DNA from: Ophthalmolycus amberensis
Lineage: Eukaryota > Chordata > Actinopteri > Perciformes > Zoarcidae
Assembly (NCBI GenBank): GCA_024529925.1
Contig: JAFEUB010000895.1
Coordinates: 62,001-126,000, forward strand
Length of the DNA stretch: 64,000 bases
Direction: 5' to 3'
A program made the position numbers and the translations under genes. Numbering within the stretch: the first letter of the stretch is position 1; every line of letters begins with the position of its first letter. Below, one piece after another: positions 1 through 14,000 of this stretch. The notes beneath the pieces are model-generated. The model had not been told where the DNA came from. It searched no databases and was given only the letters and a program-made list of their open reading frames with translations.

Positions 1-69
1 CCTGAAAAACGTTGAAGACCCTCGATCTAGATGGTACATCCACTTACACATTTTTGAGCTGTTTTTTTC

Positions 70-330
70 CTGAGTCGGACAAGGTTCCTCAGGCCCATCA
101 AACTCCTTTGGATTGATCTGTAACGCTGACTGTGAGCCTCAACGACAACTGACAATCAGTGTTGGACCATAATGATGCGCTTGAGGACAAATGGGAGCAA
201 ATCCCTGCAGTCAAATTCGAAAATATTGGAAGGGTGGAGGCTGTTATTCCCAATGATTTTGAAGCGAGATGTTCAACAGTCACTTATTTGTGTTATGTGT
301 GACAACATACAGAAACATGTCAAAAGTTGA
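70..330 (+). pseudogene. decayed Tc1/mariner-like transposase C-terminus relic
   Basis: One frame reads WEQIPAVKFENIGRVEAVIP and continues to a stop at about 289-291. WEQIP is typical of the C-terminus of Tc1-like transposases. Upstream, the frame is broken by stops. It is a fragment near the window edge; another DNA transposon family is possible. Confidence 0.45.
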
Positions 331-594
331 GATGCTTTGCAAGATGATACGACCATATTTCATGTAGAAATATCCAACTTAATGGAAAGCAAGTCGAGAT
401 GATTTTAAGTCTATCTTTGCATTTTAAATGACATATCCAATCAAAGCAGAAATAAACATATGAAGTACCGGTATATATTTTTTCTGCCATGTGTGTCCTG
501 CAAACACGTCTTGAATTTGTCTCTATAATCATTTGTCCAAAGAAAGTGCACTATGGAGTGATTATGATGGTGAGTGTCTGGGGTAGATAAAGAG

Positions 595-1140
595 AGTTTC
601 CCAGTTATTTAAGCTTTATTTTTATCTTGTACATATTAGTATTATGGACATGCAACGCTGAAAGCTGTATAATGATACATTCTGGGACCCAACTTGGAAA
701 TCTGTATAAACCAGTACAGAATTGTAAACAAAACACTGACGAATAATTATGCCACAAGAACGGTGGCTAAGAATAATTCAGAAAACTTAAAACATTGCAA
801 ACTTTGGGCTCACATCAAACTCAACAGTTTCTACCTTTTCTTCACTAGACTTGAAATTTAAATACTCTTGTATTAATATCCCACACAGTTATTGCAGTGA
901 TGAAATATGGTGGGACCTTCACAAAAAGAGTTAGCTATTTTATCACGGTGTGAGAGGCGAGGCAGCCTTCTCAGACACATCAGTAGTAATAAAGGCGTAA
1001 TTAATATAGGAATTAGAAGGTGAAAAGCTACAGTATACTTTAAAGTCTTAAGTGACATGTCAACAATGTCTTTCAGTCGTGATTTTCATCACAGCTGGTT
1101 TTGCTGTGAGCAGTTTACTTGTGGTAGTGACTTGTGCAGC
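595..1140 (-). other. piwil2: piwil2 3' UTR (approximate end)
   Basis: Sequence after the stop codon has no long reading frame. The nearest AATAAA on the minus strand is at 620-615, which sets a likely cleavage site near 595-605. The end is inferred from the signal only. Confidence 0.45.
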
Positions 1141-1297
1141 TCAAAGGAAGAAGAGCTTGTCTGATAGCTGGATGGCCGGCTCTGAGTGCAGGAATTGACC
1201 AGACAGGAAGGCCAGTTTGTGAGCATACTTGCATGGTGCTGGGACACGAATGGTGCCCGGCCAGTTCCAGTACAAATGGCACATCTTGAAAGTCAGC
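1141..1297 (-). CDS. piwil2: piwil2 coding exon 23 (PIWI end and stop)
   Basis: Encodes residues 990-1041, with CHLYWNWPGTIRVPAPC, YAHKLAFLSGQ (H1016, the catalytic His) and the family ending DKLFFL. The TGA is at 1143-1141 on the minus strand. Confidence 0.97.
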
Positions 1298-4200
1298 CTG
1301 GTGTGGGAACAGAGAAATAATGTTAAATTGGTAGACTTAGCTCAAACTAATGAAGTCCAATCCAACAGCCCTGTAAAAATTGTACCTTATATTTTTTATT
1401 TTCCCACTTATTTCAACATTTCCTTGGTTGTGCTTAAATCCTGTAGTACAAAAACATGTAGAGTAGTGTATCTAGTGTCTGTTTTAATGATTGCACAAAT
1501 CTCTAGTCTTCTTAGCGTCCTTTGATATTTTCTAATCTGAATCTCATAAATATCAATAACTACTGACTCACTGACCACATTTTCATGCATAAAATATTCA
1601 TTTTTTTGCCCTTATTCTGCAAAAGATGTATCCTACTAAGCCGTTTACATGCCTAATGAAAAACATTAATATTCCGTATTTATGCAGCCGGGCATACTGG
1701 GATTAACTCCGGTGGTGGACTTGTTCGACTGTGCGAACACAGTCTCCCTCTTTCATTTATTGTGTTGCAATATTTGCACTTAACCAAAAACCTGTTGACA
1801 ACCATGTCTTTCATAATGTTTAGGTGTTTCTCCCTCCGACCAGAAATGTGGGCTCTTCTTACTTGCATCTCGATGCCAGGCTTTCAAACTGATGGCTGGT
1901 TGGTTTTTGTACAGCGCACAGAGCTGGTCGTAAACAAGCAAGAGGCTCTTAAGTTGCAAACTGAGGTTAAACCCCTGATTGAGACGCATATTCAGAATGC
2001 GCTGCGTGCATCGTTGTGGACACATGCAGACTCTTTACTCTCTACCGCACCAATAAGTTTAGCTGTAAGGTTGTCAGCTGTGTGTCTGCCTGGCATACTC
2101 TGTCAGGGTTTCTTGTCAGCCAGTTGATGATTAAAGTGAAGAGGGTTAGCCCCGAAGTTAGCAACAGCTCCGGCTCACTTAGGTGGGCTGACCAGCGTTA
2201 TTTTCCTTTGCGACAAGCCGCTCCTCTGACTTTTGCTCAATTTAGTTTTTTTTACATTTCTTTTAACCGTTTCACTGCACGGTTAAACGGTTAATTACCA
2301 AAATCCTCACTGTAATAAACTATGCTCAGTTTGCATAGGAAAACACAATGTTGAATGTTAGCAACAGAATCATGTCGTATATTTAATTTGTTGGTCAGAA
2401 AAGTGTGGAAAATCTGACGAAAATAATAAAAATTTTCAAAGCCACCGTTGTAATGGTATTATTAAATGCTCATATCGGTACTCTGTATCGTTAAGTGCTG
2501 AAATGTAAGTACGTGTACTTGGTCTGAAAAAGAGAGGCATCGGTGCATCCCCATTATGAATACCTTTGCAAATGGTCTGGTGTGAGATTTGCCGTGTTGT
2601 ACAGAGAGATGTAGTGTGTAGGAAGTCCACAGCCCTGCTGAGTGTGATGTGCCACCAGAAAGAAGTCCACCCTGAAAAAACAAACAAACTTAAGTGTTAG
2701 AAAATTTAAATAGCCGACAGCAGATGAGTCTTTGCTTGTGTCCTCATCAAAGTGCTATATACTGCTGTTGCCAGGAGATGGTGCTGCAGTCCGGTAAAAA
2801 TGATAAAAAGCAGCATCTCGTTTCTTCTACCCTGTTAGGCTGCTCACACAGCACTTCATCTCTACAACCTTCTTCATGCAAGAGGACTCTTTTCATGATA
2901 TACTCACATTATTTCTCTTCCTGAATAACATTCAGACAGCACACACAGTTAGACTGGAATCATATTAGTCTAACTTCTTGAGGTGTATTTGTGTGGTTTC
3001 TTGGCTGGCGCCGGGGTTTCAAAACAATAGTCGTATTATTTTACACTAAAACTAAACTAAAAGCAGAGAGCATGCCATCTGTGCCTAAGGCTGTGTTAAG
3101 AGATGTTAAGAGATGCAAAGTGTTCACTGACTTTAACCGGGACCACTGATTTGCACAAGGGTTTTGCTGCAGAGGGATTTGGCAAGAACGAACAAACAAC
3201 ACAGGGTAATTTTGCTGACTGACCAGTCTCTCCGAGTGAGGGTGTGATCCAGAACAGTTCCAGGTGGAGGTGTACCAACGCCGTTTGCAGTCAAGGAGAA
3301 GAGGGTGGTGCTGATGCGCTTTTGGACCACAATGAAGACCAGCTTGGGCTCATAGCTGGGGAAAGTCTCAAAGCATTTGAGCAACTGTGGGATCTCGTAC
3401 TGCTCCACCATCTTCAGCTGACTATCTGACACACCATCCCGATACACCACAATCTTCTCTGGCAAGTTGTGGTTGACCTGTACAAATTAACACATACACA
3501 TGTTAGTGTCAGGTGTGGGTGATCAAAATACTGAATTAAAATACATTTATGTAATGCATGTTTGCAGTACTTACCTCGTGGTACTTCTGCAGTGCAGCTA
3601 GTAAGCAAACTCTGAAGCCATTGATCAGTTCCTCAGTTGGTGTCTGGAAAGTTACTCTGGAGTACCAGCGAGTCAGTGAGCTGGATAAGAAAAAAAGACA
3701 TGTATTTCTATCAAGATATTACAATTGAATGTTGCAAGACAAAGTGAAATACGTGGTTATATAATATAATGTGCCTTAAAATCTGCCAATCTCATGTAAG
3801 AAGTGTCTCAAAGGGTCTGTGTGTAGGGACGCGAGCTACAGCCAATGAGAGCTTAAGACACATGTTGCGGACTCTATTGAAACACTTTCTTTGATTTAAA
3901 AAAAAAAAAAATAGTGCAATGTTTTACATGCAATTCATTGATAATCATCACATTTTGAATATTTTCCAATGAACTGTTGGAATTTCAATTATCCATCATA
4001 CGACTAGAGTTTTTCTGATATATAATATATCATCATAGATAATATAATAATAATTAAAACGGAAATTTGGGAATAAATAAAACAGAATCTGGAATAAATT
4101 AAAACTAGGCAGTAACAAATGAACATTGTGCCCCCACACAGTCAGGAAATCATTATGTCCATAACTACTAAAAGTAATAAAGATGTTAAATCCAAGGACC

Positions 4201-4976
4201 AAAAACAAGTTTTACCTGTTCACACTTGCGACAAAGCCCATGACTGATTGATGCGACTTGCTGGTGTCATGATGGACATCAACTCCCACCACCATCAAGT
4301 GTTTCTAATAAAGTGAGATAGAGGCTCATTATTTCCCCATTAACTGCACTGTTTTCAGATAAACCACAACATTTGCTGTTCAAATAGTACTGTGGCATCA
4401 ATGTTTCCGTTAAATATCATTCACAATTTCACACGCAGTATTATGCTTAAAATGAATAGTGCCTAAAAATCACAATTAAGATATTTTCCCAAAACCATGC
4501 AGCCCAAACGGATAAGGCGCTCACCAGAGGGACATTGACAGTCCACAGTTCTCCTCCTAACTTGCTGTTCATCTGCAGGAGTATCTTTTGGGCGACACTC
4601 TTCAACTTCTTTTGCTGGGAAATTGTCCGGACATTGATGGCCTGTGACACAATAAGTGACAAAAATCTTACTTTTAACTGGGAGAAAATACTTTCAGAAG
4701 GAGACCTCTCTTTCCCTCGAATTCTAAACCAACCATGAACAACCACATGGACAAGCATTATAGACCTGGGATGGGATGGGACTTTTCACACAGCAGAGCT
4801 TCTTGATGGCACTGTAGAGATCGTCTCTGTTGCCGACCATAATGCACACTACCAGCTGCATGTTGGGCTGTAAACAAACAAAGAATGGAAAGTTACACAG
4901 GAAGGACTTCACTTCACTGGGACCAGACACAGTCATCATTTAACCATGGTCAAAAAAAACAACTTGTGCAGCTGTG

Positions 4977-5016
<40 letters not shown>

Positions 5017-8000
5017 TAAATATATATATATATAAATAAATATAAATAAATATAAATATATATATAAAATTAAATTACTCATAAATCTACTTATCTAAAT
5101 AATATATTTTATGTCATACCTCGTTGGTGAGCTGAGAGTGGATGCTCTTGACGTATGACTCGGTGCGATCATCCCTCAGCTCCACACGAATGGGTCGCCC
5201 CAGACGCAAACCAATAGGCCCGGCCACCTTGTTAAAGACGGAAACAAGCTCTTCAGCCTGCTCTGCACAGCGGCGAGGGTAGAAGATAGCCCAGATGTTC
5301 AATGGGATCTAAGAGGGAGATAATTCAGTTGGTGAAGAAACAAATAAACACAGCAATTATATTCAACATAAATGAGGAGCTCCAGAGATTTGTCTCCACC
5401 ACTCACAGAGCTGATTGAAGGATCCCTAACAACCTCTCTGGACCAGGACACATCAGCGCCGGTGGTGAAGGATGAAGACTGCAGACAGATGGTTTCAAGT
5501 GGAAGAGTTCTACCTGTAGTCTGCACGAGAGGAAACCAATACACAATATACTGTCAAAGCACAAAGGAGGAAAAGAATGAAGATCTCATTAAGTATAAAA
5601 AGGAAGCCTAATATTAAAAATAACTAAAATCAACACTAGATTCTAGTGACTTCCTACCTACCTATCGGACAGTCAAGCTGCATTTAAATATTCCACAGAT
5701 ATGCTCATATATTATGTTTTTAAAACCTGTTCCTCAAAGCTGGACTCACTTCCAGAAATTCCAAAATTCCAAAATTGAGTTGCATTGTTTGAAATAAAGT
5801 TAACAGCAGAGCCTCACCACGATGATTTCTGAGTCAATGTCCAGTCCCCATCGGCTGAGCTCCTTCGTACTCTCAGGGTTGGTGCTGATGTTCTTTAGAA
5901 GCTGTTTTATTGAGTGGGTGTACTGCTCACCGCTCACATTGATGTGCATTTTCAGGCCCTGCAACACATTAAAAAACACATTTGAACTAAGCTTACAACT
6001 TCTTTTATTGACATTGTTTAGATATGTATTTCCACATTTCATCAGTCTTTGGGTTTGAGAATTGGGGATGGTAGTGTCTGCTGGAGATGACATTTCTCAC
6101 CTTGTACAGCGATACGCTTAAAACATGATATGCTTAATTGGGCCATTTGGACTAATGTTACAGCAGTTCGACCACAGCTGGATGTTGACAAAGCTGTTGT
6201 AAAATACCGCTGGTTGTTATTATAGCTGTCAACATTAACAGTCCTTTGTTAAACTCTCTTTTCTGGAAGATAGCTTTCTTTTCACCTCTTTAAACTTGTT
6301 AACTACACATGGCAGCAGTTACATTCAGCAAGCAGTACAGATTGTCTTTCATATTATAAGAACAAAGCTGTTGTATGTTAGTGTTGCTCCTGAAGTTTGA
6401 ACATATAAAGCTGCATTCCATTTGAACTGGGAAGATGGCGTTTGACATTTGACATTTCAACTGGAAGTCGAATTTTCGTTCAGTTGTACGAACTCCACCA
6501 AACACAACCTCATAATCCAAGATGGCTGCTCCGTGCATCAACAGTAAAAAAGCTGTAGTAATAAGCTGTATATTAGCACTCATGTCTTAGTTGCCTGTCA
6601 TTAAATCAGTCATATATACAGTACCGTCCGACAGTACCTGATGTTAATTAAGTGTTTGTATGCGCAAAATACCGCTGCAATGTGTTATCAACTGCTATTG
6701 TTAACAAGGTCTAACCTGGTTTTCCAACTTGTTGTACTGGAGCGAAGTCACCTCGGGTCTGATGTCATTCCCAGCTCCTAACTCTGATTTCTGAGGTAAA
6801 TGTAACTCGAATTTGCAACAGTTGCAGCACTGTTTCAATGAAAGAAACCGAGTGCAGCGTCTTAAGTCAATTGTTATATAGCCTAAGCTACTGTAGCTAT
6901 TTTATTGAGTTTCCTTTTAGCGGAATGCTGCGAATGAATTTTCCCTCTGGTAAACAGTTTTGCAGTGTATTGTCCATTTCTAGGGCTTTTATTGTGAACG
7001 GTCAGACCAGTAGGAGTGGATCTGGTATGCGCTGCCTTTGTCAAGGTGAGTACAACAAAGTGTACACACAACATGATTGGTTGATGGCTTTATTTGCAGT
7101 GCGAAAGCTCAGAAAAATGGAGAAAGAAAACCTGTTTGAAAAAACATATTACCGTGTGAATTTATTGCATGCACCCTGGGTGTGTAAAGGCCTGTGGAGA
7201 CGAAGAACATTGTGTTGAAATGTACCTGCATTGCTCTGAAGTCCTTCCTCATTTTGTCTGGGATTCCCGTCATAAAGGAAAGCTCTGGTACTAGAAGGAT
7301 CTCTCCAGTAATGATTTGCTGCAATAATTCAATATTATGACATTATCTACACAGTTAAGTGTTTACTGCTCATATAATATTTTTGACATGATTTCCTTTC
7401 TGTATTATTATTATGCATCAGACATAAAAGCAAACTGCAGTATTATGGATTATTATTATGTACCGGTAGTATGGAACAAGTATTACTGACGAGTAGGTCG
7501 TTCAAGCAAAAAGTGCCTCTCACATGGGAAAGCTTGATATAAGGTTATTCAGTTTTTGGTAAAGCAATTGCTTGTTGTGTGTTTTAAGTCAGGAAAAAAT
7601 ATGCTCATTGTTAGACATATTGTAGCCACAAGGTGGCATTCTGATGCAATAATTCAAGTCATTACAGCTGAGTGGTCTACTGTAGAGCTTAAAAAATACA
7701 CTTGTGTGCGTCTTGAGCATTTACTACGTTAAAATAACCGATGCTTAAGAGAGGTTTACCTTCCCTCCTGGCTTGGACCTCTCCTTCGGCCGATGCATGA
7801 GCAGAGGTTGGTCCATCTCCTTGATTGTGATCCCATAGTTCTTGCTGTTAAAATGTGCAATGCAATAAATAAGAGTTTAAATTGTAGTTAAGACTTTTAT
7901 TGCTGGTCTGAATTTAACTGCCACTATTTCAAATTACAAAAACGCCTGCTATATTCCCCCCTCAGCTTTAAAGAGTTCATGGACAGAGCAGCCTCACCTG

Positions 8001-11000
8001 TAGTATTCCACAAAGGTGGTTGTTGTGCCATCCATCAAAGTGAAGGTGTCTTTGGGCGATTTGTTCCACTCAATGGCATCAATGCGGTAGGTGCGGTTGT
8101 TGTAGCGGGTGATGACAATGCTGCCGATGAGCTCTTTGGTGCATTCGTCTTGGAAATTCTCTCTGCTCTGTCTGTACAACGTGTTCCTGGCAGACAGAGA
8201 GCAAAGGGTCATAGCTTTTCCAATTTCAGTGTCAATAGAATATTTTATAAATAATCTATAGATGCAATACGTCTGTTGCATTTGCCACTGCCCTTTAAAA
8301 TACAACCCAATTCCCAGAGGGAAAGGTTGTAGTGGTTGAGGGTATTTGCAGCTCTGGCTCAGAGGACAGATGCACTAAGATATCGTACAACCTGGTTTTC
8401 AAATATGTATGACTATATCACAGAATATGACATTTATATAGCTGTGTGGCTAGGTCATGGCATTTTCAGTGTTTAAAATTGTATCAACATGTGTACAGAG
8501 GACAGACGAAATGGAATAAAAGATACATTCTGTATTTCCTACCCAGCAGCATTCACTGGCGAGTATGTGACGCTTTATTAAAATAAAAGTGTAAGGCCCT
8601 AACTATTTACGATAAAAATGTATCCAGTGTGACTTATATGAATATATCTGCAAACTTGCCAGTTTGTATGCTACTGTTGATTTGCTGTGTGAACTCACAT
8701 GACATTTAGCACAGAGTCATTTCGCAGGACTTTGTGAGACACATCCACGTTCAGGTACAGGCCTCCGTCTGTGCGCTTGATACTGGTTGAATAACCCGGC
8801 CACACTTGCAGCCTACAAGAACAGACAAACAGGATAACGAATGGACTAAATCATGATATAAACTGGCATATGAATCAGAACCGTTTATTGCCAAGTACGT
8901 TACACATACAAGGAATTTGACTTGGTGAATGGTCCATAACAATAAACAGTGCAATAAATCAAGACATATTTTAAAAATGGAAACATTAAAATGTTACAGT
9001 ACTTTAAAACAAGTATATTAGTAAAAGCAGCAAGTGTATTTAAATATAGAAACATAGAAAGGATGTTCAAGGGAGTGTAACGGTAGGAAATTGTCCTGGT
9101 CCCGGGCTTTGTTTATGCCCTCTGATGTTAAGATGCAGTTCAGTACTAACCGCTGTTCTGCAAGAATGACTGCACTTTCTGGATCGTAATGATTTCGACC
9201 AACCAGCTTTAGCCCGATGATTTTCATTACCCTTGAAAAACAAAAACAACATTGGGTCATGTCCTGTCATTTGACCGTCCTAATAGTAACACATGACGGT
9301 AGCGTACTTTGTAAAACAATTATGGTTGCGTAGGATATTTCATTAAAGGGCTTTTATGAATACAAGGAAAAATGGTCAATTTTCTAAAGCAATATGTCTC
9401 CATGTCAAACAGATGAGAAAGAACATTATTTTTAGGCCACTTAGTGGCCACATTTTGAGAAAAACAAAATAGGACAAACAAATGACACAGAGCACTGATG
9501 CACAGCAATGGACTGGCTGAATGCAAGTCAGGAAATAAACACGAGTATATCCCAAACTGTATTAAAATCATGTTTGTGAGTGGATGGAGCGCAATTACAG
9601 CAATTTTAGTTTTTAATTCTTAACATCACCAGTTAAGTAGAAGATTATTGCCATTATGATGTCAACAGTATGAAAAGTATGTAGGGCTGGGCAATGTGGC
9701 CTAAAGCATCTTTTCGTGATACTAAGTAAGTAATTTAATGTATCAACAACAATATATATCAAGCTATAGCATGTTTTGGGGAAATTCATTCATTACATGG
9801 CGAAGCCAATTTTTGTATACTCCTGTGTGAATTAAATACTTTACAAATGGAAAGTACTGAGTAGTTTCTCATTGTATTAAGAATATAGATGCAAAACGAA
9901 CATAACCGTCTCAAGTGAGAAGCTTGTGACTGGAACGCTGCGCCGGTTGAAGTCCAGTCTGTTAATCATACGACAACATCGATATTTCATCTCGATGTGA
10001 TTCCATTAAAAGACGATAAATTGTATTACATTTTTGCCCAGGCCCAATTGTATGTAGTTATAGTGTAGTATAAAATACTGATTCAGATGTGTCTCATTTA
10101 GATTTGTGTACAATCTATAACTTAAGTGGTCAATCGGTGTTTTTAAATACCTCCTGAGCACCACATTGTAGAATGGGATGCAGAGATCCGAGTTGGGCGG
10201 CAGAATCTTTGTCATCTGGACTCGTATTTCTATTTCCTCATTATCTGTTCGTCTCAAACTCTTGAGAAAAATCACCTGCATGTCATCAAAATATTATGCA
10301 AAAAACAAGCAGAAAAGTTATCCAGTGTTCGGTTCAGCAATGTGACATTTTGCATTGCATAGTTCTGCACAATGAAAATCATATGCATTTAAACTGACGA
10401 CTGCTTTTCAGTAGTTTTAGACTTTTGTAGGAACTCAAGTCATCGACATACACAATTCAAATCAAAATTGAAAGACTGTAGTCAATTAGCCACACAACTA
10501 ATACAGTAACTGATACCTACGCCATTCAGTTTAACAGGCAGGAAGAGTATGGAGCCATCGAAAGCTACTACTTCTCCTGTGGCCGAGCGGTGATCTTTCA
10601 TCATGGCAAAACGCATTCCCATCGATTCAACATTTGGACTGAAAGATATCGAAAACACTCAACTTCTTAGAACAGATAAAGCACTTTTCCAAGTACCAGT
10701 ATCAACTCACAATATTGATTCAACAAACAATTGCTTTGAAATAGCCTTGCACTGAGCTCGTCTCCGACGGGACTTTATATCATTTTAGCATTGGTTGGCC
10801 ATGTCCATTTTTGGTTCATAGCGTGGTTAAAAAATAAATTAAAAAATCCACCGAACATATAAAGTAATTCACGTTTTCACTGGAAAAGGTGGCTTAAACT
10901 TCACACATACATTTTTGGGAATTTCCATCAATCACGTTTGTGGTTGCTGAATAAAGAAACAAAGAAGAATGATACTTACGTGAATGTAACATGGTACTGA

Positions 11001-14000
11001 TAAACCGCTTCATTCTTACATCGAATCTGGATGTGGTTTGAGCTGATAGTTATAGGAGCTCCTTTTGTTCCAGCCTTATTCAGTGGCTCACTAACCAGGT
11101 GAGAAAATAAATGCACAAAAAGATAATTTCAGCACAAGACACACAAACAGTCAGTTACTTTGTGGTACCGAGTGTTATATTCTCAGTCTGTAACGCTTAA
11201 GTGAAAAGTGGCCCTGGCACAAAGACTTTATTTCAAAGTACTAGAATCGACAAAGGCTGACTGATCAAATGCATTATTTCGCCGCGCATCTGAAAAATGT
11301 TGCACACAATAACCAGTCAAAGGCCTGCGGACAGCCAAAATAGACACTGTATTCTCTGTGCATCTTTATTTATAATCGATAAAAGGGTTGCATCATATTC
11401 TTACAAAACAAATTGTTCATATAACATTTTGCTTAGTTCTGGACTGGCATCCTCAGTCCATGGTATGGAAGGATAGGTGGATAAACGATTATCCGCTCCA
11501 CATAAATAAAGCTTCCGATTCACAGACAGTCAGTGACGAGAGAAAGGTTTTGTGCCGATTGACAGTTCCGTTCTCCACATCCTCGTTCACTAAACCTTTG
11601 CCCTGTGCTCCATGTGAGGAGTTGACGTTATGGCTATGATGATTTGGATTGTGAAATTGAAGATAGGGTTATGTTAAATGGAACATGACGCTGTGGTATT
11701 TTCACCAAGCATTGACAGACTTTTAAAAAGGGGAGCAGTTGTTTGAATGGAGGAAACATTGCAATTAAACAGATTTGTTTATGTTTAAATACATTAAATG
11801 AAAATGTCACTCTTTTATAAATGTTTATTAATTTACCTTTTACTGTATTGTCGCAGAGAGCTTAAGAAAGGTCCAGTCTGTAGGACTTAGGGGACTCTAG
11901 CATCTAACAGAACTGAATCCCCCTTTTCAAGTGTGTCACTTGCTCGTATCAGCCTTCAGGTGACTTAAACCGAGCAAGGCCCTCTCTAGAGCCAGCGTTG
12001 GGTTTGTCCATTCTGGGCTACTGTAGCAACATGGCAGTGTGACATGGCGAGCTCTGTGGAAGAGGACGCGCTCCCTATGTAGATATAAAGGGCTCATACT
12101 AAGCTAACGAAAGCGAGTCTTAGTTTCAGTTGATTTTACAGTAATAAAAACACAACTATGAATATTATATTCCTTTAAAAATGTTTTTATTTCAAAGCTC
12201 CGTCAGACGATAATGTGATACTAGGCTACTACTACAAGGTAATAACACATTTTAACAGTAGAAATGTGTTTATTCACGCAATACTCCCAACGACCCCCAC
12301 AATTGGACGATATTAAAATTACGATTAATTAAATTACGTTTAATTAAAACGATTGAAACCCTAACAGGCGATAGTTTGCTATAGACACATAATGGCAGCT
12401 GGAGGTCAGCTTAGAGTGTCAAGGCCCCAAGAGGTAAAAATTCAAAAAAGACTTAGACTTACCAGACTTCCTCCATTTTCAGCTCCATCTTTGCCGGTGC
12501 GGCAGCAGAAGGCAGTACCTCTTGAGGGATGGGCGGGGGTGTGGTTCCTTCACATTATTTGCATTTAAAAATCTTGTACATTTTCAAAAAATCTTGTCAC
12601 TCACATTAACTAAATATCATAAGAACATTAATGAAAAACTACTTTAACCTAGCTGACGGAAACATCTTCTGCATTGTTTCATGTATTCTCAGAATACATT
12701 GTTAAAGTGTCCCTACCTGTGTGGGAGGTCTGAGTGTGTTGGGCTGCTTGTGACTCAGAGGCTGGAGAAACAGACTCGACACGACCTGGAGGAAGAGCTC
12801 TTCCTACTCCAAGGTGAGGCATTGCTGCTCTTCCAAGCCCCACCATCGTCTGAGGGGACAAACCTCGGCCATGGAAACTGAAGAGGGTCAAATTATACAG
12901 CAGGTAGAGTTTTCAATGCTGACAATGGTTGCAATAAAGATCTATCAATGATAGTTATAAAACAATCAAGGTCTTAATTATGAAAATATTTATACAAGCT
13001 ACATGGCTCTGGTCACGTTTTATTGATTTTGTTGCAAATATTTTTGTAACCAACAAGAAGCCTGTGATGCCCCTAAATGTTTACACACATAAACTCAAGA
13101 CTCTCATAATAATCTATTTGTAACTTACCCTTGAGTCAAAAGCTGCTCTTACATTTACAACCACACCACTTCAGTTACACTACCATCTGGCTTACAAAGC
13201 AAAAGCAGCACCTCAAGGCTCAACACACAATATATGTACTCGCATGCATAAACCAGAAAACATACTTGAATACAAAATATTGCTTCAGATCACAATTGCT
13301 TGATTTTACTGTAGGTGAGGCATGATTTAGGTGTAAATACCAGCATAATCACAATTGAGTTGCGTCTGTTTTGTCAAATAAAAATTAGGAAGCGACTGAA
13401 AACATGGCTAAAAACACTTCCTGCACCCAGATCCCAGTTTATTAGGCACACCTAGCTAAAACTAGCGCACTAAAATACAACAGTGCTGTAATAAATCCTG
13501 CCTTCATAAAGGCTACAATGTGCTCTTGTATTATACTAACAGGTGTTTCTAATATTTAGTGCTTGTTAGTTAATACACTGGAACTCCACTTCCACCTACC
13601 CGCTGCCTCTGCCCATCACGTCTTCGCGTTGGCTGATGCTTTCTGGGCTGCTGACGACACCTGCTGGGGCACCTTGCAGCTCCACATCACCCGAATCTCC
13701 AGCTGCTCCTCTTCCTACAACAACATGTAACAACTCATTACACAAGGACGTGCTATGGGTTAAACCTGAACTGGCAGTTGATCTGAATGGATCAACGTGT
13801 CGTCCCATTGACGTTTGCTAGCGTCTTGGCTGAACTCACTCACTGCCTGCCTTAAATGGGTGTCTCCATTTGAGAAAGAGACTTAATTTAACAATGTTGA
13901 TGTTTAAATGCCTTATTAAGCAACTCAGCCAACAGGGCAAGAAAGAGAAAACAAAGTGTGCACAAAAATATCCAAAGCTTTATGCATTGTAACCAATACT

